Shown one piece after another: positions 16,499-24,799 of a DNA stretch of 64,000 nt; the first letter of the stretch is position 1, and each line of letters starts with the position of its first letter. The DNA comes from DAHUYF01 sp035553515. GTDB taxonomy: Bacteria; Pseudomonadota; Alphaproteobacteria; ATCC43930; CGMCC-115725. The stretch spans positions 7,844 to 71,843 of the forward strand of contig DATNDG010000073.1 of assembly GCA_035553515.1 (NCBI GenBank). The letters run 5' to 3'. The position numbers were made by a program, and so were the translations under genes. The notes beneath the pieces were generated by a model. That model did not search any database, was not told where the DNA came from, and saw nothing but the letters and a program-made list of their open reading frames with translations.

Positions 16499-17447
16499 GA
16501 GGAAGACCGGCGCGGGCGTGCAACCGCCGCCGCTGAAGCTGTCGCGCGTTCTCCATGCGCCGCGCGAGACGGTGTTCCGGGCCTGGAGCTCGGCCGAGCA
16601 TGTGAAGCGCTGGTTCTGCCCGGAAGGGTTCGCCATTCCCGAGGCGCGGGTCGAGCCGCAGGTCGGCGGCGCCTTCGAGGTCTGCATGCGCTCGCCGGCC
16701 GGCGAGGAGCATTGGATGCGCGGCCGCTTCGTCGAGATCGCGCCACCGAGCCGGCTGGTGATCGATGCGCTGGTCTCAGACAAGCGCGGCGCGCCGCTCT
16801 TCCGCGCCTATACCGAGGTCGAGTTTTCCGACGCGCTGGGCGGAACGCGGCTCGACGTGGTGCAGACCTATACCTTCGAGGACCCCGCGAGCGCGGGGCC
16901 GATGGTGGCGGGCGCGCCGGACGGCTGGCGCGGCACACTCGACAAGCTCGAGAAGGAGGTCGTGCGCATGCAAGGTGGCAAGGAGACCGGCATCCGCTCG
17001 GTCGTCCATGCAAGCTTCCAGCTGGAGCGAACCTATGACGCGCCGGTGGCGCTTCTCTGGCGGGCGCTGACCGATCCGGCGGCGAAGCAGAAATGGTTCG
17101 GCGGCTCGCCTGGCCGCTGGGAGTTGCTCGAGCGGCAGATGGATGTGCGCGCGGGCGGGCGCGAGCGGCTCAAGGGGCGCTGGGAAGGCGGCATCGTTTC
17201 CACCTTCGACGCCCTCTATCACGACGTGATCGCGAACGAGCGGCTGGTCTACAGCTACGACATGTATCTCGACGACAAGAAGATCTCGGTCTCGCTCGCC
17301 ACCATGCAGCTGAAAGCGCAGGGTGGAAAGACCGTGCTCAAAGTGACCGAGCAAGGCGCCTTCCTCGACGGCTATGACGACGCCGACTCGCGCGAGCGCG
17401 GCACCAGCCAGCTCCTCGATGCGCTGGGAGCGTCCCTGAAGAAATGA
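16482..17447 (+). CDS. Tandem AHSA1/SRPBCC-domain protein
   Basis: A 321-residue protein holding two consecutive SRPBCC (Aha1-type) domains. The first, residues 17-165, begins KLSRVLHAPRETVFRAWS and has HVKRWFCPEGF; the second, from about 175, begins QLERTYDAPVALLWRALTDP and has AKQKWFGGSPGRWE. Each has the bulky-aromatic KxWF element and a C-terminal helix (WRGTLDKLEKEV; GTSQLLDALGASLKK). Most family members are single-domain; this looks like a fusion of two neighbouring family genes. SRPBCC domains bind hydrophobic ligands; the paired ArsR gene probably regulates it. The ligand is unknown. Confidence 0.88.
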   Translation: MARESERKTGAGVQPPPLKLSRVLHAPRETVFRAWSSAEHVKRWFCPEGFAIPEARVEPQVGGAFEVCMRSPAGEEHWMRGRFVEIAPPSRLVIDALVSDKRGAPLFRAYTEVEFSDALGGTRLDVVQTYTFEDPASAGPMVAGAPDGWRGTLDKLEKEVVRMQGGKETGIRSVVHASFQLERTYDAPVALLWRALTDPAAKQKWFGGSPGRWELLERQMDVRAGGRERLKGRWEGGIVSTFDALYHDVIANERLVYSYDMYLDDKKISVSLATMQLKAQGGKTVLKVTEQGAFLDGYDDADSRERGTSQLLDALGASLKK

Positions 17448-17473
17448 GCTCCGGGCTGCGCCGGCAGCCGCGC

Positions 17474-18019
17474 TTACCAGGTGCGCACGCGGCCGGTATC
17501 GACGTGGACGAAGTCGGAATGCGGGTAGTAGCCGACGCCGCCGCGCCTGAGCGACAGCGCGGCGGCGCGCACGTAGCGCAGATGGCGTCCGGGGACGCGG
17601 ATGTCGATCGCCTGGCCCTGCATGTGCAGGCTGTTCTGCGCCACGCCGTCGGTAAGGCTTGCCAGCATGGCGTTGGTCTCTGGCGAGCGATAGCCGGAGA
17701 TGACCGCGAAGGGCTGGCGCGTACCGAGCCGCAGATGGAGCGCTGCGAGCAGGTCGAGCAGCGCCGGGTCCATGGGGTGGATCTGATCGGTGCGGAAGTC
17801 GCGCAGCAGCCAGTTGATGTGCTGGATCGCCTCGGGCACGTAGCGGCCGTCCTCCCAGTAGACGGTGCTGAGCCGCTCGCCGGTATGAAGGTTGTCGAAG
17901 GCGAGCGCCCGCGGCCGCTTCAGAAGCGGTGCCGCCTCGGCGGGAAGAGCCAGTCCGCTGAATAGCGCGGCGCCGGCGATCCCGAGGAATCGCCGCCGAT
18001 CCACCCCCCCACCCGACAT
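17474..18019 (-). CDS. DUF882 / YcbK-like M15 murein endopeptidase, Tat-exported
   Basis: A 181-residue precursor. The twin-arginine signal is DRRRFLGIAGAALFSGLALP, ending near AEAAP. The mature domain is the peptidase M15_2/DUF882 fold with AVISGYRSPETN, NSLHMQGQAIDIRV (zinc His and Asp) and the last zinc histidine in DFVHVDTG. E. coli MepK (YcbK) cleaves the 3-3 cross-links made by L,D-transpeptidases. It follows the L,D-transpeptidase gene on the same strand by 122 bases, reproducing the ycbB-ycbK arrangement, so making and cutting of the same peptidoglycan bond are probably coordinated. Confidence 0.9.
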   Translation of the reverse strand: MSGGGVDRRRFLGIAGAALFSGLALPAEAAPLLKRPRALAFDNLHTGERLSTVYWEDGRYVPEAIQHINWLLRDFRTDQIHPMDPALLDLLAALHLRLGTRQPFAVISGYRSPETNAMLASLTDGVAQNSLHMQGQAIDIRVPGRHLRYVRAAALSLRRGGVGYYPHSDFVHVDTGRVRTW

Positions 18020-18141
18020 CAACACCCCCGCAACAGGCGCTTCCGCATCGCGTCCCACCCGATGGCTAATAGAACACCGTATGGTTAACGACGCAACCCA
18101 GGATGTCGCCCAAAAACGTTACGGAAGTGTTACGACGCGGT

Positions 18142-19749
18142 TTACTTCGCGGCGGTTTTGGTCGGGTGCGGGGGCGAAGGCAGGATGTGCGGGACCAGCA
18201 GGGGAGCCGGCGGGACAATGCCGAGGCGCTCCTCGGCATCGCGGACCTGGACCGCCGCGGCGAGCCGGTCGTCGCGGCCATAGACATCGTCGCGGAACTC
18301 GACGGAGCCGTCGGTGTCGACGAAGGCCGTCCAGTAGAGCAGATAGACCGGGATGCCATGCGCCAGCGGCACGCGGCGCGTGTCGCCCTCGGCGATGGCG
18401 CCATCAATATCCTGCAGCGTCCAGGTGGTCTTGCCGTCGCTCAGCACATAGACCGCGAGGTCGCGCGGGTCCTCGAGCCGGACGCAGCCATGGGAGAGAT
18501 CGCGCAGCACCCGGCCGAACAGCGGGTGGCTCGGCGTGTCGTGCAGGTAGACGTCGTAGATGTTCGGCACCTCGAATTTGATGCGGCCCAGCGCATTGTC
18601 CGGCCCCGGAAGCTGCTGCAGCGCCGAGCGACCGGGCGCGCCGACATAGACGTAGTGATTGCGCGCCAGATAATGCGGGTCGCGCTTGGCCTTGGGCAGG
18701 ATCTCCTTGCGCGCAATCGAATCCGGAATCCGCCAGGGCGGATTGAACAGCACCGCGCTCATCCAGGCGCGCAGCACCGGGGTCGGGTGATCAGCGGCGC
18801 CGACGATGGCGCGCATGGTGAGGCCGGGCTCGTCATGGGCAATGACGGTGAGCCAGGCAGCCGGCACATTCACCTCGATGCGGCTGCCGGGCCAGCGATG
18901 CGGCGTCTCGCGCCAGCGCTCGAGATTGTCGCGGATCTGCTCGATGCGCGCCGAGACCGACACGTTGAGCGCCACATAGGTCGCATGCCAGACCCTGCCA
19001 TCGACGGCGATGCCGTGCTGCGCCTGGAAGCGCCGCACCGCGGCGTCGAGCGCGTCGTCGAAATCGGCGCCGGCGGCGGCATCGGCGGAAAGATATCCCT
19101 CGGCCGCCAGGCGGCGGCGCAGCCGCTCGACCGCCGGACCGCTGTCGCCGAGCTGGAGCTTGCCGGTCTCGGGAAGCCGCTTCCAGCCGCCGGCCGCGGC
19201 CATCGCGCGGTACTGCGCGAGCGCCTCGACGAGGCCCTGATAGCCGGCCTCGGGAGGCGCGAGACGCGCGAGCACCCGCGCCGGATCGCCCTGCGCCGCG
19301 GCATCGAGCGCCGCGGCCGGATCGAAGAGCGGTACCGGCAGCGACCAGTCGGTCTCGAGCGTGGCCGAGTTGACGAGACCATGCGCCAGCACGCCGGCAT
19401 AGCGCAGGAAGGTATCGGTCAGCAGCAGCTCGCGCTGATCGGGGGGTGCCTTCGGCACGGCGAACATGGCAGGGTCGATACCCTGGAGGGCCGCGCCGGC
19501 GATCGCCTCTTGCAGCGCCGCCTGTCGCCCGGCATCCCAGATCGGTTCATCCTGCCGCGCAGTATAGAGCTGCTCCAGCAATCCCCGGTCGAGCGTCCGC
19601 CCGGCAACCTGCAATTCGCCCTCGCCGTCGAGCAGCGACTTGATTCCCGCGGCGGTGGCCGGTTCCGGCGCCGCCGCGCGCACAACCGGCAGCCCGGCGG
19701 CCAGGAGAAGCGCCGCCAGCAAGGGAGGGGCAAGGACAGTGCGAAGCAT
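18142..19749 (-). CDS. YcbB-type L,D-transpeptidase
   Basis: A 535-residue periplasmic enzyme making meso-DAP to meso-DAP (3-3) cross-links in peptidoglycan. Signal sequence LRTVLAPPLLAALLLAAGLP at the N terminus. A scaffold domain is followed by a peptidoglycan-binding repeat (LGDSGPAVERLRRRLAAEGY, FQAQHGIAVDGRVW) at about residues 205-265, and then the YkuD catalytic domain with SHGCVRLEDP at about residue 420, which contains the nucleophile cysteine and the conserved histidine and arginine. The start at 19749 was chosen to place the signal peptide at the N terminus. An adjacent DUF882 gene supports the assignment. Confidence 0.93.
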   Translation of the reverse strand: MLRTVLAPPLLAALLLAAGLPVVRAAAPEPATAAGIKSLLDGEGELQVAGRTLDRGLLEQLYTARQDEPIWDAGRQAALQEAIAGAALQGIDPAMFAVPKAPPDQRELLLTDTFLRYAGVLAHGLVNSATLETDWSLPVPLFDPAAALDAAAQGDPARVLARLAPPEAGYQGLVEALAQYRAMAAAGGWKRLPETGKLQLGDSGPAVERLRRRLAAEGYLSADAAAGADFDDALDAAVRRFQAQHGIAVDGRVWHATYVALNVSVSARIEQIRDNLERWRETPHRWPGSRIEVNVPAAWLTVIAHDEPGLTMRAIVGAADHPTPVLRAWMSAVLFNPPWRIPDSIARKEILPKAKRDPHYLARNHYVYVGAPGRSALQQLPGPDNALGRIKFEVPNIYDVYLHDTPSHPLFGRVLRDLSHGCVRLEDPRDLAVYVLSDGKTTWTLQDIDGAIAEGDTRRVPLAHGIPVYLLYWTAFVDTDGSVEFRDDVYGRDDRLAAAVQVRDAEERLGIVPPAPLLVPHILPSPPHPTKTAAK

Positions 19750-19871
19750 GTGTGCAGCGCAGTATACAACCTTTGCCCCAAATATGCTCCGGTTCCGATT
19801 AACGACTGGTTCACGACCGCCTGATCCGGTGATCACAACCGGCGTCAAGCGGTCGCAGCCGGCCCCGGCGC

Positions 19872-20987
19872 CTACCCCCAGACTTCGGCGGCGGTCTCGA
19901 CGATGAGGCGGAGCTTGGCCTTTTCTTCCTCGAGAGTGAGGGCGTTGCCCTCGACGGTGGAAGAGAACCCGCATTGCGGGCTGAGGCAGAGCTGGTCGAG
20001 CGGCACGTATTTGGCCGCCTGGTCGATGCGGCGCTTCAGATCGTCCTTCTTCTCGAGCGCGCCTTTTTTGGTCGTGACCAGCCCCAGCACCACCATCTTG
20101 CCTTTGGGCACGAAGCGCAGCGGCTCGAACCCGCCGGATCGGGCATCGTCATATTCGAGGAAGAACCCGTCGACCTGGAGCTGGCCGAAGAGCGCCTCGG
20201 CGACATGGTCGTAGCCGCCCGAGGCCACCCAGGAGGAGCGGAAATTGCCGCGGCACATATGGGTGCAGACGGTCATCCCCGCCGGCTTCTTGGCGAGCGC
20301 CGCGTTAATGAGGCGGATATAGGTCAGATGCTGGCTCTCGCCGGTGCCGCCGAGCTTGGTGATGTACTCGCGCTGCGCCGGGTCGTTGAGATAGGCGAGG
20401 CTGGTGTCGTCGAGCTGGAGATAGCTGCAGCCGAGCTTGCCGAGCGCGGCGATCTCGTCGGCGTAGACGCCGCCGAGATCCCGCCAGAAGCCCTCGAGAT
20501 CGGGATAGAGCTTCTCGTCGATGGCGGCGCGGCCGCCGCGGTAATGCATCATGCTGGGCGAGGGGATGGTGAGCTTGGGCGTCGCCTTCGCCACCGATTT
20601 CAGATAGGCGAAGTCCTCGGCGAAGATCGGCTTGGCGAGGTTGAGCTTGCCGGTCACCCTGAGCGCCGCCGGAGTGAACTCGATATCGCCCTTCTCGTTG
20701 TGGAACCTGACCTTGAGATTGTCCTGCACCTTGGTGACGCCGCCCACCTGGTAGAGGAAATCCATGTGCCAGGAGCCGCGGCGGAATTCGCCGTCGGTGA
20801 CCCCCTGGAGCCCGATCTCCTCCTCCATCCGCACCACGTCCTTGATCGCCTCGTCCTCGGCGTGGCGCAGCTCGGCGGCGGAGAGTCGCCCGGCCTTGGC
20901 GGCCTCGCGCGCATCGAGTAGCGATTTCGGGCGCAGCAGGCTGCCGACATGGTCGGCGCGGAAAGGCGGCTTCGTGCGGCGGGCCAT
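19872..20987 (-). CDS. MetE C-terminal-like cobalamin-independent methionine synthase family protein
   Basis: A 371-residue protein corresponding to the C-terminal catalytic half of MetE (COG0620), without the N-terminal repeat domain. Zinc ligands expected for the family are visible: His and Cys in CTHMCRGNF and a later Cys in LSPQCGFSS. The substrate loop region DDTSLAYL and GVTDGEFRRGSWHMDF are typical of the YxjG/YxjH group, whose methyl donor is not always methyltetrahydrofolate. The start at MARRTKPPF has GGAGG nine bases upstream; an ATG six codons earlier lies before that site. It runs in the same direction as the reductase gene 139 bases upstream. Confidence 0.88.
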   Translation of the reverse strand: MARRTKPPFRADHVGSLLRPKSLLDAREAAKAGRLSAAELRHAEDEAIKDVVRMEEEIGLQGVTDGEFRRGSWHMDFLYQVGGVTKVQDNLKVRFHNEKGDIEFTPAALRVTGKLNLAKPIFAEDFAYLKSVAKATPKLTIPSPSMMHYRGGRAAIDEKLYPDLEGFWRDLGGVYADEIAALGKLGCSYLQLDDTSLAYLNDPAQREYITKLGGTGESQHLTYIRLINAALAKKPAGMTVCTHMCRGNFRSSWVASGGYDHVAEALFGQLQVDGFFLEYDDARSGGFEPLRFVPKGKMVVLGLVTTKKGALEKKDDLKRRIDQAAKYVPLDQLCLSPQCGFSSTVEGNALTLEEEKAKLRLIVETAAEVWG

Positions 20988-21079
20988 GGCGTGTTCCTCC
21001 GTCATTTATGTGCGGTCCCGAGCGGTTTCTGGCGCCCGCGGCGGGCGAAATCCAGTATCGCCGCCGCACAGCGAAGAAA

Positions 21080-21102
21080 CCCTCTCCCCGCAGGGGGAGG
21101 GG
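21080..21102. repeat. Short GGAGAGGG-type hairpin
   Basis: CCCTCTCCCCGCAGGGGGAGG forms an imperfect stem-loop in the gap between two same-strand genes. It is a reduced member of the palindromes at 6370 and 8745 and may weaken read-through. Confidence 0.5.
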
Positions 21103-21126
21103 GAATCATCCGCGCTTCGCCCTCGC

Positions 21127-22050
21127 CTAGCCCTTCTTGCGCCGCGCCTCGTGCACCTGAAGGTTGGCGAGCGCGATGCGCAGCAACGGCACGTCGAGGC
21201 CGCGCTTCTCGGCGCGGCGGACAAGGTCGCCGATGATGTGGTCGCCCTCGGTGGCGCCGCCCGCCACGAGATCGCGCTGCATGGAAGCGCTGAAGGCGGA
21301 GCCGCGGGTGGTCAGCATCTTGCGCGTGCGCTCGACGGATTCGACACTCGGCGGATGCCCGTCGGCGGCGGCGACGCTGCGGCACTCGTCGAGCGCCTTC
21401 AGCACCAGCCATTCGCCGAGCGGAGCCGCCAGAATCTCGCCGACATTGGCGCGGGTGAGCGTGGTCGACGCCGCAAGCGAGGCAAGCATGACGAACTTGT
21501 CCCACATCGCCTGCATGATGTTGTCGTTGAGCGTCGCGTTGACCTTGGTGCGCGAGAAGGTCTGGGCGACCGCCTCGCAGCGCGCCGAGCGCTCGCCGCT
21601 GACTTCGCCGAAGGTGAGCCACTCCATGGTGCCGACATGGCGTATCTCGCCTTGCGGATCGAGCGTGACGCCGATGCCGCAGGCGCCGCCGAGCACGCGC
21701 TCGGCACCGAAGCGCCCCGAGAGAGCCGCCATGTGGTTGATGCCGTTGAGCAGCGGCAGGATGGCGCTGCGCGGGCCGACCGCCGGCACGATTGCCTCGG
21801 TCGCACTGTCGAGATCGTAGGCTTTGCAGGAGAGCAGCACGAGATCATAGGCCTCGCGCAACTGCTCGGCCTGCACGGTCTTCACCTTCTGCTCGATATC
21901 GCCGAGCGCGCTGCGCACCACCAGTCCGCGCTCCGCCAGCGCCTGCGCCCGGCGCGGCCGCACCAAGAAGGTGACGTCGGCGCCACCTTCCACCAGCCTG
22001 CCGCCGTAATAGCCGCCGATCGCGCCGGCGCCGAGCACCAGGATCCGCAT
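21127..22050 (-). CDS. Ketopantoate reductase (PanE/ApbA) family
   Basis: A 307-residue NADPH-dependent reductase. The Rossmann loop is at the very N terminus, ILVLGAGAIGGYYGGRL; the active-site lysine is in SCKAYDLDSA and the C-terminal all-helical domain has LNDNIMQAMWDKFVML with the second conserved lysine. The family reduces 2-dehydropantoate in CoA synthesis, but alphaproteobacteria carry several paralogues with other 2-oxo acid substrates, so panE itself is not assured. The ATG at 22050, directly before the Rossmann fold, is preferred over an upstream extension. Confidence 0.88.
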   Translation of the reverse strand: MRILVLGAGAIGGYYGGRLVEGGADVTFLVRPRRAQALAERGLVVRSALGDIEQKVKTVQAEQLREAYDLVLLSCKAYDLDSATEAIVPAVGPRSAILPLLNGINHMAALSGRFGAERVLGGACGIGVTLDPQGEIRHVGTMEWLTFGEVSGERSARCEAVAQTFSRTKVNATLNDNIMQAMWDKFVMLASLAASTTLTRANVGEILAAPLGEWLVLKALDECRSVAAADGHPPSVESVERTRKMLTTRGSAFSASMQRDLVAGGATEGDHIIGDLVRRAEKRGLDVPLLRIALANLQVHEARRKKG

Positions 22051-22175
22051 CTCGCCCTCCTCACTCTCTCGCTGTCGCCGGCATGCTAGCGAAGCGGCGC
22101 ACCAGCTCGCCACTGAGAAAATTTCCGGAGGCGGCGGGCGGCTCGTCTGTTAGCCTCAATGAGGGGAGATGCGCG

Positions 22176-23000
22176 ATGCAGAATATCGAGATCAAAGGCG
22201 CAAAGGTTCCGGCGCTGGGGCTCGGCACCTGGCAGCTCAGCGGACGCGGCTGTATCGAGGCCGTGCACCACGCGCTCGATCTGGGGTATCGCCACATCGA
22301 CACCGCGCAGATGTACGGCAACGAGACCGAGGTCGGCCGCGCGCTGCGCGACAGCGGCGTGCCGCGCCACGAGATCTTTCTCACCACCAAGGTGGCGCCA
22401 GGCAACCTTGCGGCGACGGCCGTGCGCCGCTCAGCCGAGGAGAGCCTGAAGCGCCTCGGCGTCGATCAGGTCGATCTGCTGCTCATCCATTGGCCGACCG
22501 GCGAGGCGCCGCTCGGCGAGACCTTGGGAGCGCTCGCGCGGCTGCGCCAGGAGGGCAAGACACGCTTCATCGGCGTCAGCAACTTCACCGTGAAGCTGCT
22601 CGACGAGACGATCCAGGCGCTGCACGCGGACATCCTCTGCAACCAGGTTGAATATCATCCCTTCCTGTCGCAGCGCGCCGTCATGGCAGCCGATACCCGC
22701 TACGGGCTGATGCTCACCGCCTATGCGCCGCTCGCGCGCGGCCAGGTGTCGCGCGACGCGGTGCTCGCCGGCATCGCCCGCAAGCATGGAAAGTCGCCGG
22801 CCCAGGTGACGTTGCGCTGGCTTCTCGACCAGAAGAACGTCGCGGCGATTCCGAAGGCGGCCAGCCGCGCCCATGCCGCCGCCAATATCGATATCTTCGA
22901 TTTCGCGCTCGATCCCGAGGATCGCGCCGCGATCGACGAGCTGCGCGGCGACCAGCGCGTCGTCGATCCTGGCTGGGGCCCGACATGGGATCCGCCGTGA
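22176..23000 (+). CDS. Aldo/keto reductase, 2,5-diketo-gluconate reductase-like
   Basis: A 274-residue TIM-barrel NADPH oxidoreductase. The catalytic tetrad is visible: Asp and Tyr in DTAQMYGNE, Lys in LTTKVAP and His in LLIHWPTG. The C-terminal NADPH-binding segment IPKAASRAHAAANIDIFDF is conserved. The pattern fits the AKR5-like prokaryotic group reducing small aldehydes and ketones. GAGGGGAG lies just upstream of the ATG and fixes this start. It is divergent from the ketopantoate reductase-like gene (125 bases between starts) and followed by a CCTTCGAC palindrome. Confidence 0.93.
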   Translation: MQNIEIKGAKVPALGLGTWQLSGRGCIEAVHHALDLGYRHIDTAQMYGNETEVGRALRDSGVPRHEIFLTTKVAPGNLAATAVRRSAEESLKRLGVDQVDLLLIHWPTGEAPLGETLGALARLRQEGKTRFIGVSNFTVKLLDETIQALHADILCNQVEYHPFLSQRAVMAADTRYGLMLTAYAPLARGQVSRDAVLAGIARKHGKSPAQVTLRWLLDQKNVAAIPKAASRAHAAANIDIFDFALDPEDRAAIDELRGDQRVVDPGWGPTWDPP

Positions 23001-23018
23001 GGCTGCAGGAAGTACAGT

Positions 23019-23126
23019 GCGTCCTTCGACTGCTCGCTGCGCTCGCGCTCAGGATGAGGACAGTCCTTTGCGGTCCCTGAAGGGGCCACATCCGATGCTC
23101 CTCATCCTGAGCCTGTCGAAGGACGC
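23019..23126. repeat. CCTTCGAC-type palindromic repeat, copy 3
   Basis: Left end GCGTCCTTCGACTGCTCGC and right end CTGTCGAAGGACGC are inverted copies; inner arms CGCTCAGGATGAGG and CCTCATCCTGAG also pair. The centre has GGTCCCTGAAGGGGCC, as in copy 2. It sits between convergent gene ends. Confidence 0.8.
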
Positions 23127-23162
23127 TGGTTCACCTTGCAGCGAGAGCCCCAACAGCGTTCG

Positions 23163-23597
23163 TTACTTCTCGCCCTGAAGCTTCTCGACCAGCGAGGGCA
23201 GCACGCGGAGGTCGTAGCCTTTGACCGCCGCCTCGGCGACGAGCTTCAGCGCGCTCTCGCCGTCGAAGAGGGCCCGGCTCGCCGCCCACATCAGGTAGCA
23301 GCGTGTGCCGCTGCGGCAATGCGCCAGGATGGGGCCGGGACCGCGCAGCACCAGGCGCTGGAACTCCGCCACCTGCTGACGGGTGATGTTGCCCGTCACC
23401 ACCGGCAGATAGCGGTATTCGAGACCCTGCTTCTTCGCCTCGGCCTCCGCCTCGGCGGCGCTGAGCTGGCCCGGCTCCTCGCCGTCCGGGCGATTGTTGA
23501 TGATCATGCCGAAGCCCGCTTTGGCAAGCTCGGCGATGTCGCTCTTGCTGATCTGCTCAGCGACGCTGAGCGACGGCGTGATCTGCGTCGGCTGCAT
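23163..23597 (-). CDS. TIGR01244-type phosphatase/sulfurtransferase-like protein (DUF442)
   Basis: A 144-residue protein of the DUF442 family, a dual-specificity-phosphatase fold. The P-loop is HCRSGTRC at about residue 93, giving the CxxGxR arrangement of cysteine phosphatases with a preceding histidine. ITPSLSVAEQI and IINNRPDGEEP are characteristic of the family, and MWAASRALF follows the P-loop. Elsewhere this domain is fused to the ETHE1-like sulfide-oxidation enzyme Blh; the free form has unknown substrate. It is a single gene, tail-to-tail with the aldo/keto reductase. Confidence 0.9.
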   Translation of the reverse strand: MQPTQITPSLSVAEQISKSDIAELAKAGFGMIINNRPDGEEPGQLSAAEAEAEAKKQGLEYRYLPVVTGNITRQQVAEFQRLVLRGPGPILAHCRSGTRCYLMWAASRALFDGESALKLVAEAAVKGYDLRVLPSLVEKLQGEK

Positions 23598-23662
23598 CCG
23601 GCACCTCCCTCATGGATGGGCTGTCATAGCACGCCGCCCGGGTGCGCGCATCCAGCCCTGGC

Positions 23663-24268
23663 TCAGCGCCGCGCGAAGCTGGCGAGAATTCTATCGACCT
23701 CGGAGATCTCGGCGAGCAGCGCCATGGCCTTGAGGCTCGCTTCGTGCAACGCAGGGCTTCCCGAGGAGCAGGCGTCCGCCGCCACGGTCACGGCGTAGCC
23801 GCGGTCCGACGCGCTGCGCACGGTGCTCTCGACCACATAGGTCGTCGAGATGCCGGCGATGACGAGCCGCTCCGCCCGGTGGAGCGCGAGCACGTCGGCG
23901 AGCGGCGAGCCGTGGAAGGCGTCGTTGCGCCGATGCGTCACCACAGTCTCGCCGGGCAGCGGGCCCAGCCCCGGATAGAACTCGGCGCCCCAGCTCCCGT
24001 CGACCAGCGCGCCCGAGGCGACGACGCGGCGCCAGATCTCGGCATTCTGCGCAACCTCGGCGTGGTTCGCGCTGAAGGCGATCCTGACCGAGACCACCGG
24101 CACATGCGCCGCGCGCGCGCCATCAAACAACCGCTTTGCCGCGGCGAGCACCGCCTGGCGCTCCGGGCTCCCCTCGGCGATGCCGATGCGGATGCGTCCA
24201 TCGGCATGCGCCACTTCGTTCTGATAGTGGAGCGCGAGCAGGACGGTGGCGGCGCGCGGCTGGCTCAC
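23663..24268 (-). CDS. Isochorismatase-fold protein lacking the catalytic triad
   Basis: A 201-residue isochorismatase-like protein. Alignment of the family motifs by eye shows that all three catalytic positions differ: His14 replaces the Asp in LLALHYQNE; a His replaces the Lys in VVTHRRNDAF; and a Val replaces the Cys in GISTTYVVEST. The fold-defining surroundings are intact, so it is not obviously decayed. It overlaps the dioxygenase beta-subunit gene by four bases (ATGA) and ends that operon. The role may be binding or structural, or a different chemistry; hydrolase activity should not be assumed. Confidence 0.75.
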   Translation of the reverse strand: MSQPRAATVLLALHYQNEVAHADGRIRIGIAEGSPERQAVLAAAKRLFDGARAAHVPVVSVRIAFSANHAEVAQNAEIWRRVVASGALVDGSWGAEFYPGLGPLPGETVVTHRRNDAFHGSPLADVLALHRAERLVIAGISTTYVVESTVRSASDRGYAVTVAADACSSGSPALHEASLKAMALLAEISEVDRILASFARR

Positions 24269-24798
24269 AGGAAGAGCTGCACCACTTCCATCGGCGCATC
24301 ACAGTTGACGAGGTCGATGCGCTTCATGGCGATCTTGAAGCTGTTGCCGTCGCGCCGCAGCCAGTGGCGCACGCCGCCGCCGAAGAGCCGCTGCTCCTCC
24401 TTGCGGAACTCGAGGATATGCACCGTCGAGCGCACGACGAGATCGGCTTTGGGCTTCATCCCGCCATCGGCGCCGGCGCCGCCCTCGGGGTCGAGCATGA
24501 CATTGCCGATGACATGACTCATCCGCGTCGGAAAATCCTGGCTATAGGCGTGCGGATGGGTGATGCGGATGATGCGCATTTCCATGCGCATGCGCTCCTC
24601 GGCATAAAGCGAGATGGTGTCCACGGGATCCTTCTGGCCCACCACCGAGGGCACCCAGTAGAAGCAGTCCTCGGTATAGAGCGCGAGCCAATCCTGCCAG
24701 CGTTTTTCGTCGAGCAGCAGCGCTTCGCGATAGAGGAACTGCTCGATGGTGCGGAGATCGACCGCGGCGAGATCGATGTCGGAGCCGGGCGAGGCCAT
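24265..24798 (-). CDS. Aromatic-ring-hydroxylating dioxygenase, beta subunit
   Basis: A 177-residue NTF2-fold protein. FLYREALLLDEKRWQDWLALY at the N terminus and YWVPS, RITHPHAYSQ and a C-terminal FKIAMKRIDLVN strand are typical of small subunits of Rieske dioxygenases such as benzoate or biphenyl dioxygenase. The subunit is structural, forming the alpha3beta3 hexamer. It lies one base after the alpha-subunit gene and overlaps the isochorismatase-like gene, so all three are one transcription unit. Ferredoxin and reductase genes are not adjacent and must be supplied from elsewhere. Confidence 0.92.
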   Translation of the reverse strand: MASPGSDIDLAAVDLRTIEQFLYREALLLDEKRWQDWLALYTEDCFYWVPSVVGQKDPVDTISLYAEERMRMEMRIIRITHPHAYSQDFPTRMSHVIGNVMLDPEGGAGADGGMKPKADLVVRSTVHILEFRKEEQRLFGGGVRHWLRRDGNSFKIAMKRIDLVNCDAPMEVVQLFL

Positions 24799-24799
24799 C

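Noticed and set aside
23663..24268. Calling the isochorismatase-like gene an active cysteine hydrolase
   Set aside because: None of the three catalytic residues is present at the family positions.
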